Origin: Balneolaceae bacterium
GTDB taxonomy: Bacteria > Bacteroidota > Rhodothermia > Balneolales > Balneolaceae
Assembly: GCA_007693395.1 (NCBI GenBank)
Contig: REDS01000177.1
Location: 1 to 37,562, forward strand
Direction of reading: 5' to 3'
Length of the DNA: 37,562 nucleotides
Within the stretch, counting starts at the first letter, position 1; each line of letters begins with the position of its first letter. Below, piece after piece: positions 14,637 to 23,355 of this stretch. The position numbers and the translations under genes were made by a program. A model generated the notes under the pieces. It had not been told where the DNA came from. It did not search any database and was given only the letters and a program-made list of their open reading frames with translations.

Positions 14637-15968
14637 ATGGATATAGTTAGGGGCCTTATCGGCATGGCAGTAATCATTGCCATTGCACTTGCATTCAGTA
14701 ATAACAGAAAAGCCGTGAACTGGAAGCTTGTGGGCACAGGCCTGGGCATTCAGTTTATTCTTGCGATTTTTATTTTAAAAGGCGCTGTAATGGCAGAAGT
14801 GTGGGCACCTCTTGGCTGGCCCAAAGCATTCTTTAGCTGGGTGTCGAGCTTTTTTGTTGTTGTACTCGACTTTACCACTGCCGGAGCTGAATTTATTTTT
14901 GGTGATCTTGCAAAAAGCCCCGGTATGGAGGGTAGTATAGGCCACTTTTTTGCTTTTCAGGTGCTGCCTACTATAGTATTTTTTGCATCATTGACCGCCA
15001 TTTTTTATCACTATGGCATACTGCAAAAGGTGGTTAGTGTCATGTCGAGAGGTATGCAGAAAGTAATGGGTACATCCGGTGCAGAGTCTCTTTCTGTGGT
15101 GGCAAATATTTTTGTCGGTCAAACTGAATCTCCTCTGGTTATAAAGCCCTACATCGATAAAATGACAAAGTCTGAGCTCCTGACAGTCATGACCGGCGGT
15201 ATGGCTACAATTGCAGGCGGGGTAATGGCAGCATACGTGCAAATGCTTGGCAACTCTTACTCTATTGCAAACAATGTACCTCTGGATGTTGGGCGTTTAC
15301 TCTTTGCAGAGCAACTCTTAGGAGCGAGCTTAATGGCAGCACCGGCAGCACTTGTAATTGCTAAGATTCTATTCCCGGAAACTGCAGAGCCGGCTACAAA
15401 AGGTATCGTCAAAATGAGTGTTGAAAAAACCGATGCGAACGGTATTGATGCAGCTGCAACAGGGGCAGGTGTTGGCCTTAAACTGGCAGCAAATGTGGGT
15501 GCTATGCTGCTGGCATTTATAGCCCTGCTTGCTATGGGTAACTATTTTCTTTATGAATTTGGTGAAATTACCGGGTTAAACAATCTGCTGCCCGATTTTG
15601 ATTTGACGATTGAAACATTACTTGGCTGGGTATTGGCTCCTATCGCTTTCGTTGTTGGTGTACCATGGCCCGATGCTGTGAATATGGGATCACTGCTTGG
15701 CACAAAAGTGGTATTGAACGAGTTTGTTGCTTTTCTCCAGATGGCCGACATGGTTGAGCAGGGAATGCTATCCCCTAAAACAATAACCATGGCTACATTT
15801 GCGCTCTGCGGTTTTGCCAATTTCTCTTCAATTGCCATCCAGATTGGTGGTATAGGGGGGTTGGCTCCTTCAAGAAAATCTGAACTTGCCAGTTTCGGCC
15901 TGCTTGCCGTTCTTGCCGGTTCTCTTGCCAATCTGATGACAGCCACTATTGCCGGTATGCTATTTTAA
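14637..15968 (+). CDS. nupC: concentrative nucleoside transporter (CNT/NupC family)
   Basis: The 443-residue membrane protein has the CNT layout: an N-terminal pair of membrane helices (Nucleos_tra2_N-like), a gate region, and the C-terminal transport core. The diagnostic motif 'GQTESPLVIKPYIDKMTKSELLTVMTGGMATIAGG' is at about 160-195. The second motif 'NEFVAFLQM' comes before the final 'CGFANFSSIAIQIGGIGGLAP'. These conserved Gln/Thr/Glu and Asn/Glu residues bind nucleoside and the coupling ion, Na+ or H+. It sits in the inner membrane. The ATG abuts the tdk stop with no spacer, and the pairing with thymidine kinase supports uptake of pyrimidine nucleosides. The next gene (16009) may be a separate unit. 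Confidence 0.95.
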   Translation: MDIVRGLIGMAVIIAIALAFSNNRKAVNWKLVGTGLGIQFILAIFILKGAVMAEVWAPLGWPKAFFSWVSSFFVVVLDFTTAGAEFIFGDLAKSPGMEGSIGHFFAFQVLPTIVFFASLTAIFYHYGILQKVVSVMSRGMQKVMGTSGAESLSVVANIFVGQTESPLVIKPYIDKMTKSELLTVMTGGMATIAGGVMAAYVQMLGNSYSIANNVPLDVGRLLFAEQLLGASLMAAPAALVIAKILFPETAEPATKGIVKMSVEKTDANGIDAAATGAGVGLKLAANVGAMLLAFIALLAMGNYFLYEFGEITGLNNLLPDFDLTIETLLGWVLAPIAFVVGVPWPDAVNMGSLLGTKVVLNEFVAFLQMADMVEQGMLSPKTITMATFALCGFANFSSIAIQIGGIGGLAPSRKSELASFGLLAVLAGSLANLMTATIAGMLF

Positions 15969-16008
15969 TTTTCCACACGTTGAACGCAAAATTTCCGTTT
16001 GAAACTAT

Positions 16009-17856
16009 ATGAAAGCTATACTGATAACCCTATTTATTTACTCATTCTTATTCATCCAAACTCAACAGCAAAGGGATGATGTTGACCGAACCACTGAAAT
16101 TGCAAGGATTGGTTCTGAAACAATTACCCTTGGTGAGTTGATAGACAATTTTAAGATCAATCAAACCGAAGAGCAAATTTCACGAGACGAGCTTGTTGAG
16201 TTTTTACCCTCCTATATTGAATATCGCCTGAAACTAAAAAAAGGCTTTAAATATGAGTTTAATAAAAAGCCTGACCTGCTTGAGGAGTTTGAACTATACG
16301 GCAGGCAGGCTGCTGAAATTTACTGGATGGAGAATGAGATAAAGCAACAGATGATTGAAGCGTTTATTGAACGCAGCAACTACGAACTCTACGCTTTCCA
16401 CATTCTTATTGAGGTACCAAACCAGGCCACTGTTGATCAGGAAAAAGAGATTATGAATCGAATTCTACAGGCTCGTAAAGACCTGGTCAATGGAATTGAC
16501 CCGAATGAGGTAAATGCCACTTACTCAAGCGTGCGCAATGGTAATTATATGGGCGGGCAGCTACCATGGATTACTGCCGGCAGAACTGTTGAACCTTTTG
16601 AAGATGCCCTCTTTTCACTCGAAGTTGGCGAAATTTCAGAGCCTGTTCGCACAGCATTTGGATATCATATAATCTACCTTCAGAACAAGCGCGAACGCTC
16701 GCCCGACCGGCAGGTAAGCCATATATTTTTCCAGGATACCGAAGAATCTCTTGCCTCCGAGAAAGCAGCGGATGTACACCAAAAACTAACCGACGGCCTC
16801 TTTTGGTACGATGCTGTAGAAACTTACAGTATGGACAGAAATACTATTGCAAATGGCGGTTTGATTGGGTGGGTTGGTTACGCAATGCAATTTCCTGAAC
16901 CGTTTGTTGATGCTGTTATGGCAAAAAATCCGAGTGAACCGTTTAGCGAACCGATTGAGATGCCGTATGGTGTTCACATAGTCCGGATTGATTCTGTTCG
17001 AAATTATCCTTCAGAAGAGGCAAGAATGGAAGAGATTGTTCGTGAGCTTGAGAGGCTGCAACGATTAAATCCCAGTGAAGACGAACTAATTGAAGCACTA
17101 AAATCAGAAGGAAATTTTACTCTTAATCAGACAATAATTGATTCGATAAACAGTGCCGACCCTAACTCAGTCATCATCTCATTTAATGAAAAAGAATACA
17201 CTGTAAATGATTTTTCTCTGTTTTCTGAAGTTAATGACTCAGATTCTGATGAACTTCTTGATGACTTTATTCAGGAAGTTGTTCTTTCTCATTTGATTGA
17301 TATTACACGTTCAAAGTTTCCCGATTTTGATGCTCAAATTTCATCTTTTCTAAATGGTTTGGTTGTGTTCCGGATAAACGAAGAGTTTATCTGGAGTGAG
17401 GATGCCCCTGAGAGGAGTGCACTTGAGCAATTTTATGCAGAGAACAAGGAAAATTATTGGTTCGACAGAACCTTTACTTATTTCTCTGTTTCCGCTTTTG
17501 AGGACTCCATAATCACAAAAGCGGTTGATTTTGTAGAAAATGGAGTGCATCCGAAAGATCTGTCGGAACATATTGAGGAGATTAATGTTCGCAGATTTTC
17601 AACATCAAACAGTAATAATCCCGGTTTTGATTTGATTGAAAATATTGATCCAGGTACAATTACCGAAATTCAGATTAGCGGTGTACGCCACAGCTTTTTC
17701 TTTCTGAATAGTGTTGAAGAACCAAGACAGATGACCTTCGATGAAGCCTTCAGCAGAGTGGTAAATGATTACATGCCTATACAGGAAGCTGCATTTATAA
17801 ACTTGTTGAAATCAGAATTCGGTGTGGAAACATTTCCTGAGAATATTCAGATATGA
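16009..17856 (+). CDS. periplasmic peptidyl-prolyl isomerase with two PpiC/parvulin domains
   Basis: The 615-residue product starts with an N-terminal signal-like hydrophobic segment (residues 1-18) and a SurA-like helical region ('IARIGSETITLGELIDNFKINQ'). Two parvulin domains follow. The first (about 125-225) reads 'YAFHILIEVP', 'GGQLPWITAGRTVEPFEDALFSLEVGEISEPVRTAFGYHIIYL'. The second (about 230-335) reads 'RQVSHIFFQ', 'NGGLIGWVGYAMQFPEPFVDAV' and 'PYGVHIVRID'. The C-terminal 270 residues are helical with a further possible degenerate foldase part. In the family these proteins help outer-membrane proteins fold in the periplasm. The stop overlaps the next gene's ATG (17853-17856), so this is the first of three linked foldase-like genes. 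Confidence 0.88.
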   Translation: MKAILITLFIYSFLFIQTQQQRDDVDRTTEIARIGSETITLGELIDNFKINQTEEQISRDELVEFLPSYIEYRLKLKKGFKYEFNKKPDLLEEFELYGRQAAEIYWMENEIKQQMIEAFIERSNYELYAFHILIEVPNQATVDQEKEIMNRILQARKDLVNGIDPNEVNATYSSVRNGNYMGGQLPWITAGRTVEPFEDALFSLEVGEISEPVRTAFGYHIIYLQNKRERSPDRQVSHIFFQDTEESLASEKAADVHQKLTDGLFWYDAVETYSMDRNTIANGGLIGWVGYAMQFPEPFVDAVMAKNPSEPFSEPIEMPYGVHIVRIDSVRNYPSEEARMEEIVRELERLQRLNPSEDELIEALKSEGNFTLNQTIIDSINSADPNSVIISFNEKEYTVNDFSLFSEVNDSDSDELLDDFIQEVVLSHLIDITRSKFPDFDAQISSFLNGLVVFRINEEFIWSEDAPERSALEQFYAENKENYWFDRTFTYFSVSAFEDSIITKAVDFVENGVHPKDLSEHIEEINVRRFSTSNSNNPGFDLIENIDPGTITEIQISGVRHSFFFLNSVEEPRQMTFDEAFSRVVNDYMPIQEAAFINLLKSEFGVETFPENIQI

Positions 17857-18746
17857 AATCTGTTACCTCAATCCTATTTTTATTCGTTGCTGCAGCAATT
17901 GTTCTGAGTGGTTGTAATGGAGTGTCACCGCCATCAAAAGATACCGTTATAGCTTCCGTTGGCAATAACTCCCTTACCCTTCAACAGGCTTTGGATGGTA
18001 TTCCATCTTTCAGGTTGCAGGAAGATTCCCTCTCAGCAGTTCTTGCTTACACCAATCAATGGGTAGAAACACAGGTTACTGTAGATCATGCTAATCGAAT
18101 AGGGATTCCAAACACAGCTGAGTTCCAGCAGAAACTTTCGCAGTATCGAAACCAACTTTTAAAAAACCTGTTGCGGAATTACATTATCGAAACTCATAGC
18201 GACGAGCTATCTGTTAGCTCAAGCGAAGCTCTCGAATATTATCAAACATACCGCGAGCAGTTTGTATTTGACGAAAAATATGTGCGCTTCAGGCATTTAA
18301 CCACCCGCACAAGAACAGAAGCAGAAAATGCCAACCGGGAATTGATTGCGGGGCTGCCGTGGGAAGAGATACTTGAGCGATATAGCGTGAACCCCGTTGC
18401 ACAATTAAACAGAGAAGCTTTATTTGTACCTCTTTCAATGGCTCTACCTGATCTTCCGGCTCTGCATCAACACCTTCAAATTATGGGACTTACGGAACGC
18501 TCTCCCATTCATTTTATCAATGGGCAATATCATTTTGTTCAACTACTGGAGGAAAAAACGGAAGGTGAATATCCTGATTTGGATTGGCTGATACCACAAA
18601 TACAGGAATGGCTTAAACTCGAAAAAACGAGAAGAATAACAAATGCTTATCTGCGAAATCTTTATCTTCAAGCCGAAGCCAATAATGAAATTGCGTTATC
18701 TAACGTTACAGAGATCGATCAGATACTTAAATCGTACGAAAACTAA
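17853..18746 (+). CDS. SurA/PpiC-like lipoprotein with degenerate parvulin domain
   Basis: The 297-residue product has a lipoprotein signal ('VLSGC', Cys21). The region 'VIASVGNNSLTLQQALDGIP' copies the SurA N-terminal 'vN...It..el' strand-helix start, and residues 50-130 are helical as in SurA. The segment 145-235 sits where a parvulin domain belongs ('EKYVRFRHLTTRTRTEAENANRELIAGLPWEEILERYS'). It lacks the glycine-rich 'GG.lG.i' centre and has no 'FGyHii' end, reading only 'INGQYHFVQLLEEK', so isomerase activity is doubtful. It is likely a membrane-tethered chaperone working with its two foldase neighbours. It overlaps the upstream gene by ATGA and is 15 bases from the downstream surA-like gene. 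Confidence 0.8.
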   Translation: MKSVTSILFLFVAAAIVLSGCNGVSPPSKDTVIASVGNNSLTLQQALDGIPSFRLQEDSLSAVLAYTNQWVETQVTVDHANRIGIPNTAEFQQKLSQYRNQLLKNLLRNYIIETHSDELSVSSSEALEYYQTYREQFVFDEKYVRFRHLTTRTRTEAENANRELIAGLPWEEILERYSVNPVAQLNREALFVPLSMALPDLPALHQHLQIMGLTERSPIHFINGQYHFVQLLEEKTEGEYPDLDWLIPQIQEWLKLEKTRRITNAYLRNLYLQAEANNEIALSNVTEIDQILKSYEN

Positions 18747-18761
18747 CTACAAAACCATTTA

Positions 18762-20156
18762 ATGAAATCACTCTTTACCCTGTTTCTATTACCCATTCTG
18801 TTCATTTTTTACTCATCAAATCTGTTTGCTCAAAACAGCCAGGTTACAGATAGAATTGTAGCCATAGTGAACGACCGGATTGTTCTAAAGTCCGATGTTG
18901 ACAGCGAAGTAAACAACTTCCTCCGCCAGGCTGAAGTTGAAGGCGCCAATGTTCAGTTTTCAGAAGATTTATGGTTCAGCGCACTTCAAAGTATGGTTGA
19001 TAATTACGTAATGCTTGAAATGGCTGAGATTGACTCCATCACTGTGAGCGATGATGTTGTTAACCGTGCGATGGATCAGCGCATCAACCAGCTTATTCAA
19101 CAGGCAGGAAGCGAGCGGGCACTTGAGCAGGCACTTGGACAAAGCCTCATTCAAATACGAGCTGATTTCCGTGAACAATTTCGCGAACAGCTGATCGCAC
19201 AGCAAGTGCAGGAAACTCAGCTTCGACGAGTTTCTATCACCCGTCCTGAAGTAATTGAATGGTTTAATCAAATTCCGGAAGATCAACGCCCTGTAATCCC
19301 GGAACAGGTGTCATTGTCTCAAATTGTAGTTATACCGCAACCCCTTGATGATGCACGGCAGGAAGCTCTTGCACGCGCACAGGCATTGCGAGACTCTGTT
19401 ATTACATATGAACGCAGTTTCGAAGAGATGGCTCGACTCTACAGTGAAGATATTTCTGCTCCACGCGGTGGTCTGCTGCCTATGATGCCGCTGGATGACC
19501 TTGTCTCCTCATATTCTGCAGCTGCTGCAGCTTTGCAACCCGGAAGTATATCAGAAGTGGTTGAAACACAGTTTGGATTCCACGTAATCAGGCTGAACAG
19601 ACGGCAGGGAGATAATATTGAGACGAACCACATTCTCATAAAAATTGATGAGGAAGAAGTAGACGATCTCGGTGCTATGGATAAGCTAAATGCCATAAGG
19701 GACAGCGTCTTGGTGCATGGAGAAAGTTTTGCCGATATGGCACGCCGCCACTCTGAGGATGAAGAAACCAGAGCATTTGGAGGCAGGATAACCAATCCGC
19801 AAACCGGCAACAGATTGATGCAGATCAGTCAGCTTGAACCGGCCCTTTACCGAATTGTACTGTTGATGGATGAAGAGGGTGAAATTTCTGAACCAAGATC
19901 TTTTAATCCGCCAAGAAGAACCGTAAACCGGGCTTTTAGAATTGTTCGCTTAGACAGACATATACCCGAACACGTGGCCAACATTGAACAAGATTACGAC
20001 AGGCTTAGAGAATTGGCGCTTAATCAAAAACGGCAGGAACGGTTTGCAAAATGGATTGAAGAAATACGAAACGAAGTTCATGTAGAGTTCCTTATATCTA
20101 TGCCCGACGATATTGAGCAAGAACTACCATTTGAAGACCCCCAGTTATCCCTGTAG
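18762..20156 (+). CDS. surA: SurA-type periplasmic chaperone/peptidyl-prolyl isomerase
   Basis: The 464-residue product has a signal peptide ending 'LFAQ' (about residue 24). The SurA N-terminal domain starts with 'TDRIVAIVNDRIVLKSDVDSEVNNFLRQ' and is helical to about 170. Parvulin domain 1 (about 185-285) reads 'VSLSQIVVIPQ', 'RGGLLPMMPLDDLVSSYSAAAAALQPGSISEVVETQFGFHVIRL'. Parvulin domain 2 (about 290-395) reads 'TNHILIKIDE', 'ARRHSEDEETRAFGGRI'. Length and domain order match SurA, which escorts unfolded outer-membrane proteins to the BAM complex. It is the third of three linked foldase genes and is followed 14 bases later by moxR. Confidence 0.92.
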   Translation: MKSLFTLFLLPILFIFYSSNLFAQNSQVTDRIVAIVNDRIVLKSDVDSEVNNFLRQAEVEGANVQFSEDLWFSALQSMVDNYVMLEMAEIDSITVSDDVVNRAMDQRINQLIQQAGSERALEQALGQSLIQIRADFREQFREQLIAQQVQETQLRRVSITRPEVIEWFNQIPEDQRPVIPEQVSLSQIVVIPQPLDDARQEALARAQALRDSVITYERSFEEMARLYSEDISAPRGGLLPMMPLDDLVSSYSAAAAALQPGSISEVVETQFGFHVIRLNRRQGDNIETNHILIKIDEEEVDDLGAMDKLNAIRDSVLVHGESFADMARRHSEDEETRAFGGRITNPQTGNRLMQISQLEPALYRIVLLMDEEGEISEPRSFNPPRRTVNRAFRIVRLDRHIPEHVANIEQDYDRLRELALNQKRQERFAKWIEEIRNEVHVEFLISMPDDIEQELPFEDPQLSL

Positions 20157-20170
20157 TATTAATCTGATTT

Positions 20171-21166
20171 ATGAGTGAAGTAATACCCGAATCCCCCGAG
20201 AAGGCTGCTGAGTTTTTTAGTGAATCCTTTCAAAACATTAAAGAAGAAATAGCTAAAACCGTTGTAGGCCAAAAAGATGTAGTTGATCAATTACTCATCT
20301 CCCTTTTCTCACGCGGTCACTGTGTACTTGTTGGTGTACCCGGCCTGGCCAAAACATTACTCATTCATACACTGGCTCAAACCCTGAACCTTTCCTTCAG
20401 CCGAATTCAGTTTACACCGGATTTGATGCCGGGTGATATAACCGGTACAGAGGTAATTGAAGACGATAAAGAGAGTGGTAAAAAAAGCTTTAAGTTCATA
20501 AAAGGCCCTATCTTTGCAAACATTGTTCTGGCAGATGAGATAAACCGTACCCCACCAAAAACACAGGCTGCACTGCTCGAGGGCATGCAGGAGTACAGTG
20601 TTACCGCATCAGGGCAAACGTTTAAACTGGATAAGCCCTTTTTTGTGCTGGCAACACAAAACCCCATTGAACAGGAAGGAACGTATCCCCTGCCTGAAGC
20701 GCAGTTAGACAGATTCATGTTTAACATACGGCTTAACTACCCCACGATGGAAGAAGAGCGGCAGATTGTAAATCAAACCACCTCGCCAAGAAATGTTACC
20801 ATTGAGTCTATTCTCGATAAAGAACAGATCACGCAGATTCAGGAGCTGGTACGCGAAGTACCCCTTCCTGAACACGTGCTTCAAAAAACTGTAAAATTAA
20901 TTTCTCAAACGCGGCCCAATACAGAGCATGCCCCTGATTTTATAAACAGCTACCTTAGCTGGGGCGCCGGGCCGCGTGCATCGCAATATCTGGTGCTTGG
21001 AGCAAAGACAAGAGCGCTTTCGCAAGGCAGATACAATGTAGAGATGAAAGATATACAGGCACTTGCCATCCCGGTTCTTCGCCACAGAATTGTAACCAAC
21101 TACGCTGCCGAGGCAGAAGGCCTTACCACAGTTGATATCATCAACAGGCTTCTGAAAAATCTTTAG
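20171..21166 (+). CDS. MoxR-family AAA+ ATPase
   Basis: The 331-residue product shows the MoxR signature set: an N-terminal 'VVGQKDVVDQLLISLFSRGHCVLVGVPGLAKTLLIHTLA' with Walker A at 55-62, 'RIQFTPDLMPGDITGTEV', Walker B 'NIVLADEINRTPPKTQAALLEGMQE' with Asp122-Glu123, sensor 1 'FFVLATQNPIEQEGTYPLPEAQLDRFMF', and the C-terminal lid. MoxR proteins are cytoplasmic chaperone-like ATPases that usually act with VWA-domain partners. The gene is 17 bases before the VWA-like membrane protein gene, a typical partnership. The DUF58 gene that commonly lies between moxR and VWA genes is absent. Confidence 0.95.
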   Translation: MSEVIPESPEKAAEFFSESFQNIKEEIAKTVVGQKDVVDQLLISLFSRGHCVLVGVPGLAKTLLIHTLAQTLNLSFSRIQFTPDLMPGDITGTEVIEDDKESGKKSFKFIKGPIFANIVLADEINRTPPKTQAALLEGMQEYSVTASGQTFKLDKPFFVLATQNPIEQEGTYPLPEAQLDRFMFNIRLNYPTMEEERQIVNQTTSPRNVTIESILDKEQITQIQELVREVPLPEHVLQKTVKLISQTRPNTEHAPDFINSYLSWGAGPRASQYLVLGAKTRALSQGRYNVEMKDIQALAIPVLRHRIVTNYAAEAEGLTTVDIINRLLKNL

Positions 21167-21183
21167 AAATTCTGGCACGCACA

Positions 21184-23298
21184 ATGGCTGCATTTTTTCA
21201 GGGAATTAATCCGGTTCTGCCAATTATTTTTATCACCGGGATTGGAGCCATATCACTCTTTATTGCCTGGTGGACCTACAGCTCTCTCTCCTCAATCCCT
21301 GCACATAAAAAAGGGGCTTTAATTGGCCTGAGGGCTGTTGCTCTATTCATTTTAGTACTGCTTCTGCTTAACCCCTTCATATCAAGGCTCTTTACAGATG
21401 CTGCAAATCAACGGGTTGCAGTTTATCTTGATAACAGCCAGAGCATCACCATAGAGCGGGGTGAATATGATGGACTCAACACATACGGAGAGATTATTGC
21501 AGAGTTTGAGCGCTCGAAAAGCGATGAAATAGAGTTCGATTATTTTCTTTTTGATGATTCCATCACCCGGTCTGATGAGCTCACAGGAACCGGAGTTCGT
21601 ACCAACATAAATAATGTTGTAGAACACCTCCAGGAAAATGAGACAAACTATCTTGGCGCAGTTCTGTTTTCTGATGGCATTATCACACAAGGCAGAAATC
21701 CAATTTTTGCGGCACAAAATCTTTCAGTACCAATTTTTACTGTACCTGTGGGTGATACCACCGATGTTAGAGACATTGCCATTTCTGATGTAGAATACTC
21801 TTCCATAACGTACAGTTTTACATCCCAAACAATACGTGCAGAGATACAACAAACCGGTTATGAAGGCGAATCCGCAACGGTTCAATTCATGAAGTCAGGT
21901 GAATTGATAGAATCTCAAGAGATCGATTTCACTACTGCAGTCAGCAGCCATATAGCCGAATTCTCTTTAGAGTTTAATGAGCCAGGTTTTTTTGATTTTG
22001 AGATCAACGTTCCGCCAAAGGAAGACGAACTTACAGATCAAAATAACCGGTACATCTTCAATATTGAGGTATTGGATGATAAAACAAAGATCCTGTCAAT
22101 TGCCTATGAAGTGCATCCGGATGTAAGTGCAATCCGCAGGTTTATTGCAACAGATCAGCAAAATGAACTCGTTATCTCTACCTGGATAAATGAACAAACC
22201 ATGATTGGTGTGGATCCGCTGAATTTATCAGAAGAACCTGATTTAATTGTTCTGCATGGTTTACCTCCAAACGGGTCGAACGTACTGGAGTGGATAGAAA
22301 ATCAGCAGATACCTGTTCTGTATTTTGCAACTCCTTCTGCTTTCTCACGGCTTGGAGACAGTTCTCTTAGTAACATCATTGGGTTTTATGCAACAGGAAT
22401 TCAGAACCCGATAGATGTGCAGATCTACCATGGTTCCGGCCAAGGCTCGCATTCATTGCTGGAACTTACCCCACAAAATTATCAGCGTTTCCCAATGCTT
22501 CAAACATTCAGGGGAAATTACAGACTCTCCCCTCTTGCTCAACCGCTCATGTTTGCTCTTTTCCAGCGTTCCGAGACAGATATACCTTTGCTTATCGCTG
22601 AAGACACCTCAACACGCCGTAAAGCCGCTGTGAACGCTTTTGGCTGGTACAGGTATCAACAGAGTACTTTGGACGAAGCACAGCAGTTCTACACCCAATT
22701 TTTGTCCAATCTCTTTTCCTGGGCTTCCACCCCGCCCGATCGTCGTACTCTTATGCTTGAGCCAGCAAAACCATCTTTCACAGAGAATGAGAGTGTAGAA
22801 ATCCGTGCAGAACTATTCAATGAATTAGGAGAACCAGAGCCGGAAGCATTTGTTGATATAGAAATTTTTTCGGGCGATAACCCTGAACCTCTGAACAGAT
22901 TCCGGATGAATCACCTGAGGAATGAGATTTACACCGCTGAATTAGGCAATTTTCCTCAGGGGTTATATAGAATTGAGGGAAGAGCTGTAAAAAATGATCA
23001 TGAAATCGGTACTGCCGAAACAAGAGTAAATGTAAGTCAATCGTCTACAGAGTTTTTGAACACGAAAAGAAATGACGATCTGTTGATCTCACTGACTGAA
23101 ATTACCGGTGGCTTATTTATATCAGATGGCGATTATTCCGGCATGAATGAAATGATAACACGCAGAATAGCAGAAGCCGAACTGACTGATACCCGGGAAG
23201 AAACATTTTTCCTCTATCAATCTATTATCTGGTTTTTTGTGGTTCTTACGCTCTTATCAGTTGAATGGCTTTTAAGACGATCTGTATCCCTGCCATAA
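21184..23298 (+). CDS. membrane-anchored VWA-like protein
   Basis: The 704-residue product has two N-terminal membrane helices (about 11-32 and 46-66) and one near the C-terminus (about 678-697), which would hold a large periplasmic domain. After the second helix comes a VWA-type core: 'VAVYLDNSQSI' with a DxSxS metal site (Asp83, Ser85, Ser87), later 'AVLFSDGIITQGRN' and 'VPVGDTTDVRDIAI'. The region about 290-440 ('LIVLHGLPPNGSNVLEWIENQQIPVLYFAT') resembles a glutamine-amidotransferase-like fold, as in membrane proteins of this kind in other phyla. A final beta-rich domain precedes the last helix. It lies 17 bases after moxR. The role is inferred as partner of MoxR in envelope assembly or stress response, with the upstream foldases as context. 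Confidence 0.8.
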   Translation: MAAFFQGINPVLPIIFITGIGAISLFIAWWTYSSLSSIPAHKKGALIGLRAVALFILVLLLLNPFISRLFTDAANQRVAVYLDNSQSITIERGEYDGLNTYGEIIAEFERSKSDEIEFDYFLFDDSITRSDELTGTGVRTNINNVVEHLQENETNYLGAVLFSDGIITQGRNPIFAAQNLSVPIFTVPVGDTTDVRDIAISDVEYSSITYSFTSQTIRAEIQQTGYEGESATVQFMKSGELIESQEIDFTTAVSSHIAEFSLEFNEPGFFDFEINVPPKEDELTDQNNRYIFNIEVLDDKTKILSIAYEVHPDVSAIRRFIATDQQNELVISTWINEQTMIGVDPLNLSEEPDLIVLHGLPPNGSNVLEWIENQQIPVLYFATPSAFSRLGDSSLSNIIGFYATGIQNPIDVQIYHGSGQGSHSLLELTPQNYQRFPMLQTFRGNYRLSPLAQPLMFALFQRSETDIPLLIAEDTSTRRKAAVNAFGWYRYQQSTLDEAQQFYTQFLSNLFSWASTPPDRRTLMLEPAKPSFTENESVEIRAELFNELGEPEPEAFVDIEIFSGDNPEPLNRFRMNHLRNEIYTAELGNFPQGLYRIEGRAVKNDHEIGTAETRVNVSQSSTEFLNTKRNDDLLISLTEITGGLFISDGDYSGMNEMITRRIAEAELTDTREETFFLYQSIIWFFVVLTLLSVEWLLRRSVSLP

Positions 23299-23330
23299 AA
23301 AAACCGGTACCTTTATCAAGCACCGGTTTT
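23298..23330 (-). terminator. hairpin terminator between convergent genes
   Basis: The arms AAAACCGGT (23300-23308) and ACCGGTTTT (23322-23330) form a 9-base-pair stem around a 13-base loop. On the minus strand the hairpin is followed by a run of seven T residues (to 23297), so it terminates transcription arriving from the 23356-25037 gene pair. On the plus strand the T tract is only four plus a T-rich tail, so the same stem may also serve the moxR operon, less efficiently. Confidence 0.75.
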
Positions 23331-23355
23331 CGATTTGTTGTTCGTTTTCTTTACA

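Noticed and set aside
15551-15946. 131-residue open frame on the minus strand
   Set aside because: It lies wholly inside nupC, is rich in Ala, Pro, Ser and Thr as expected from reading membrane-protein codons backwards, and has no family resemblance.
19439-19810. 123-residue open frame on the minus strand
   Set aside because: It is a shadow of the surA-like gene; the plus-strand frame has clear parvulin motifs.
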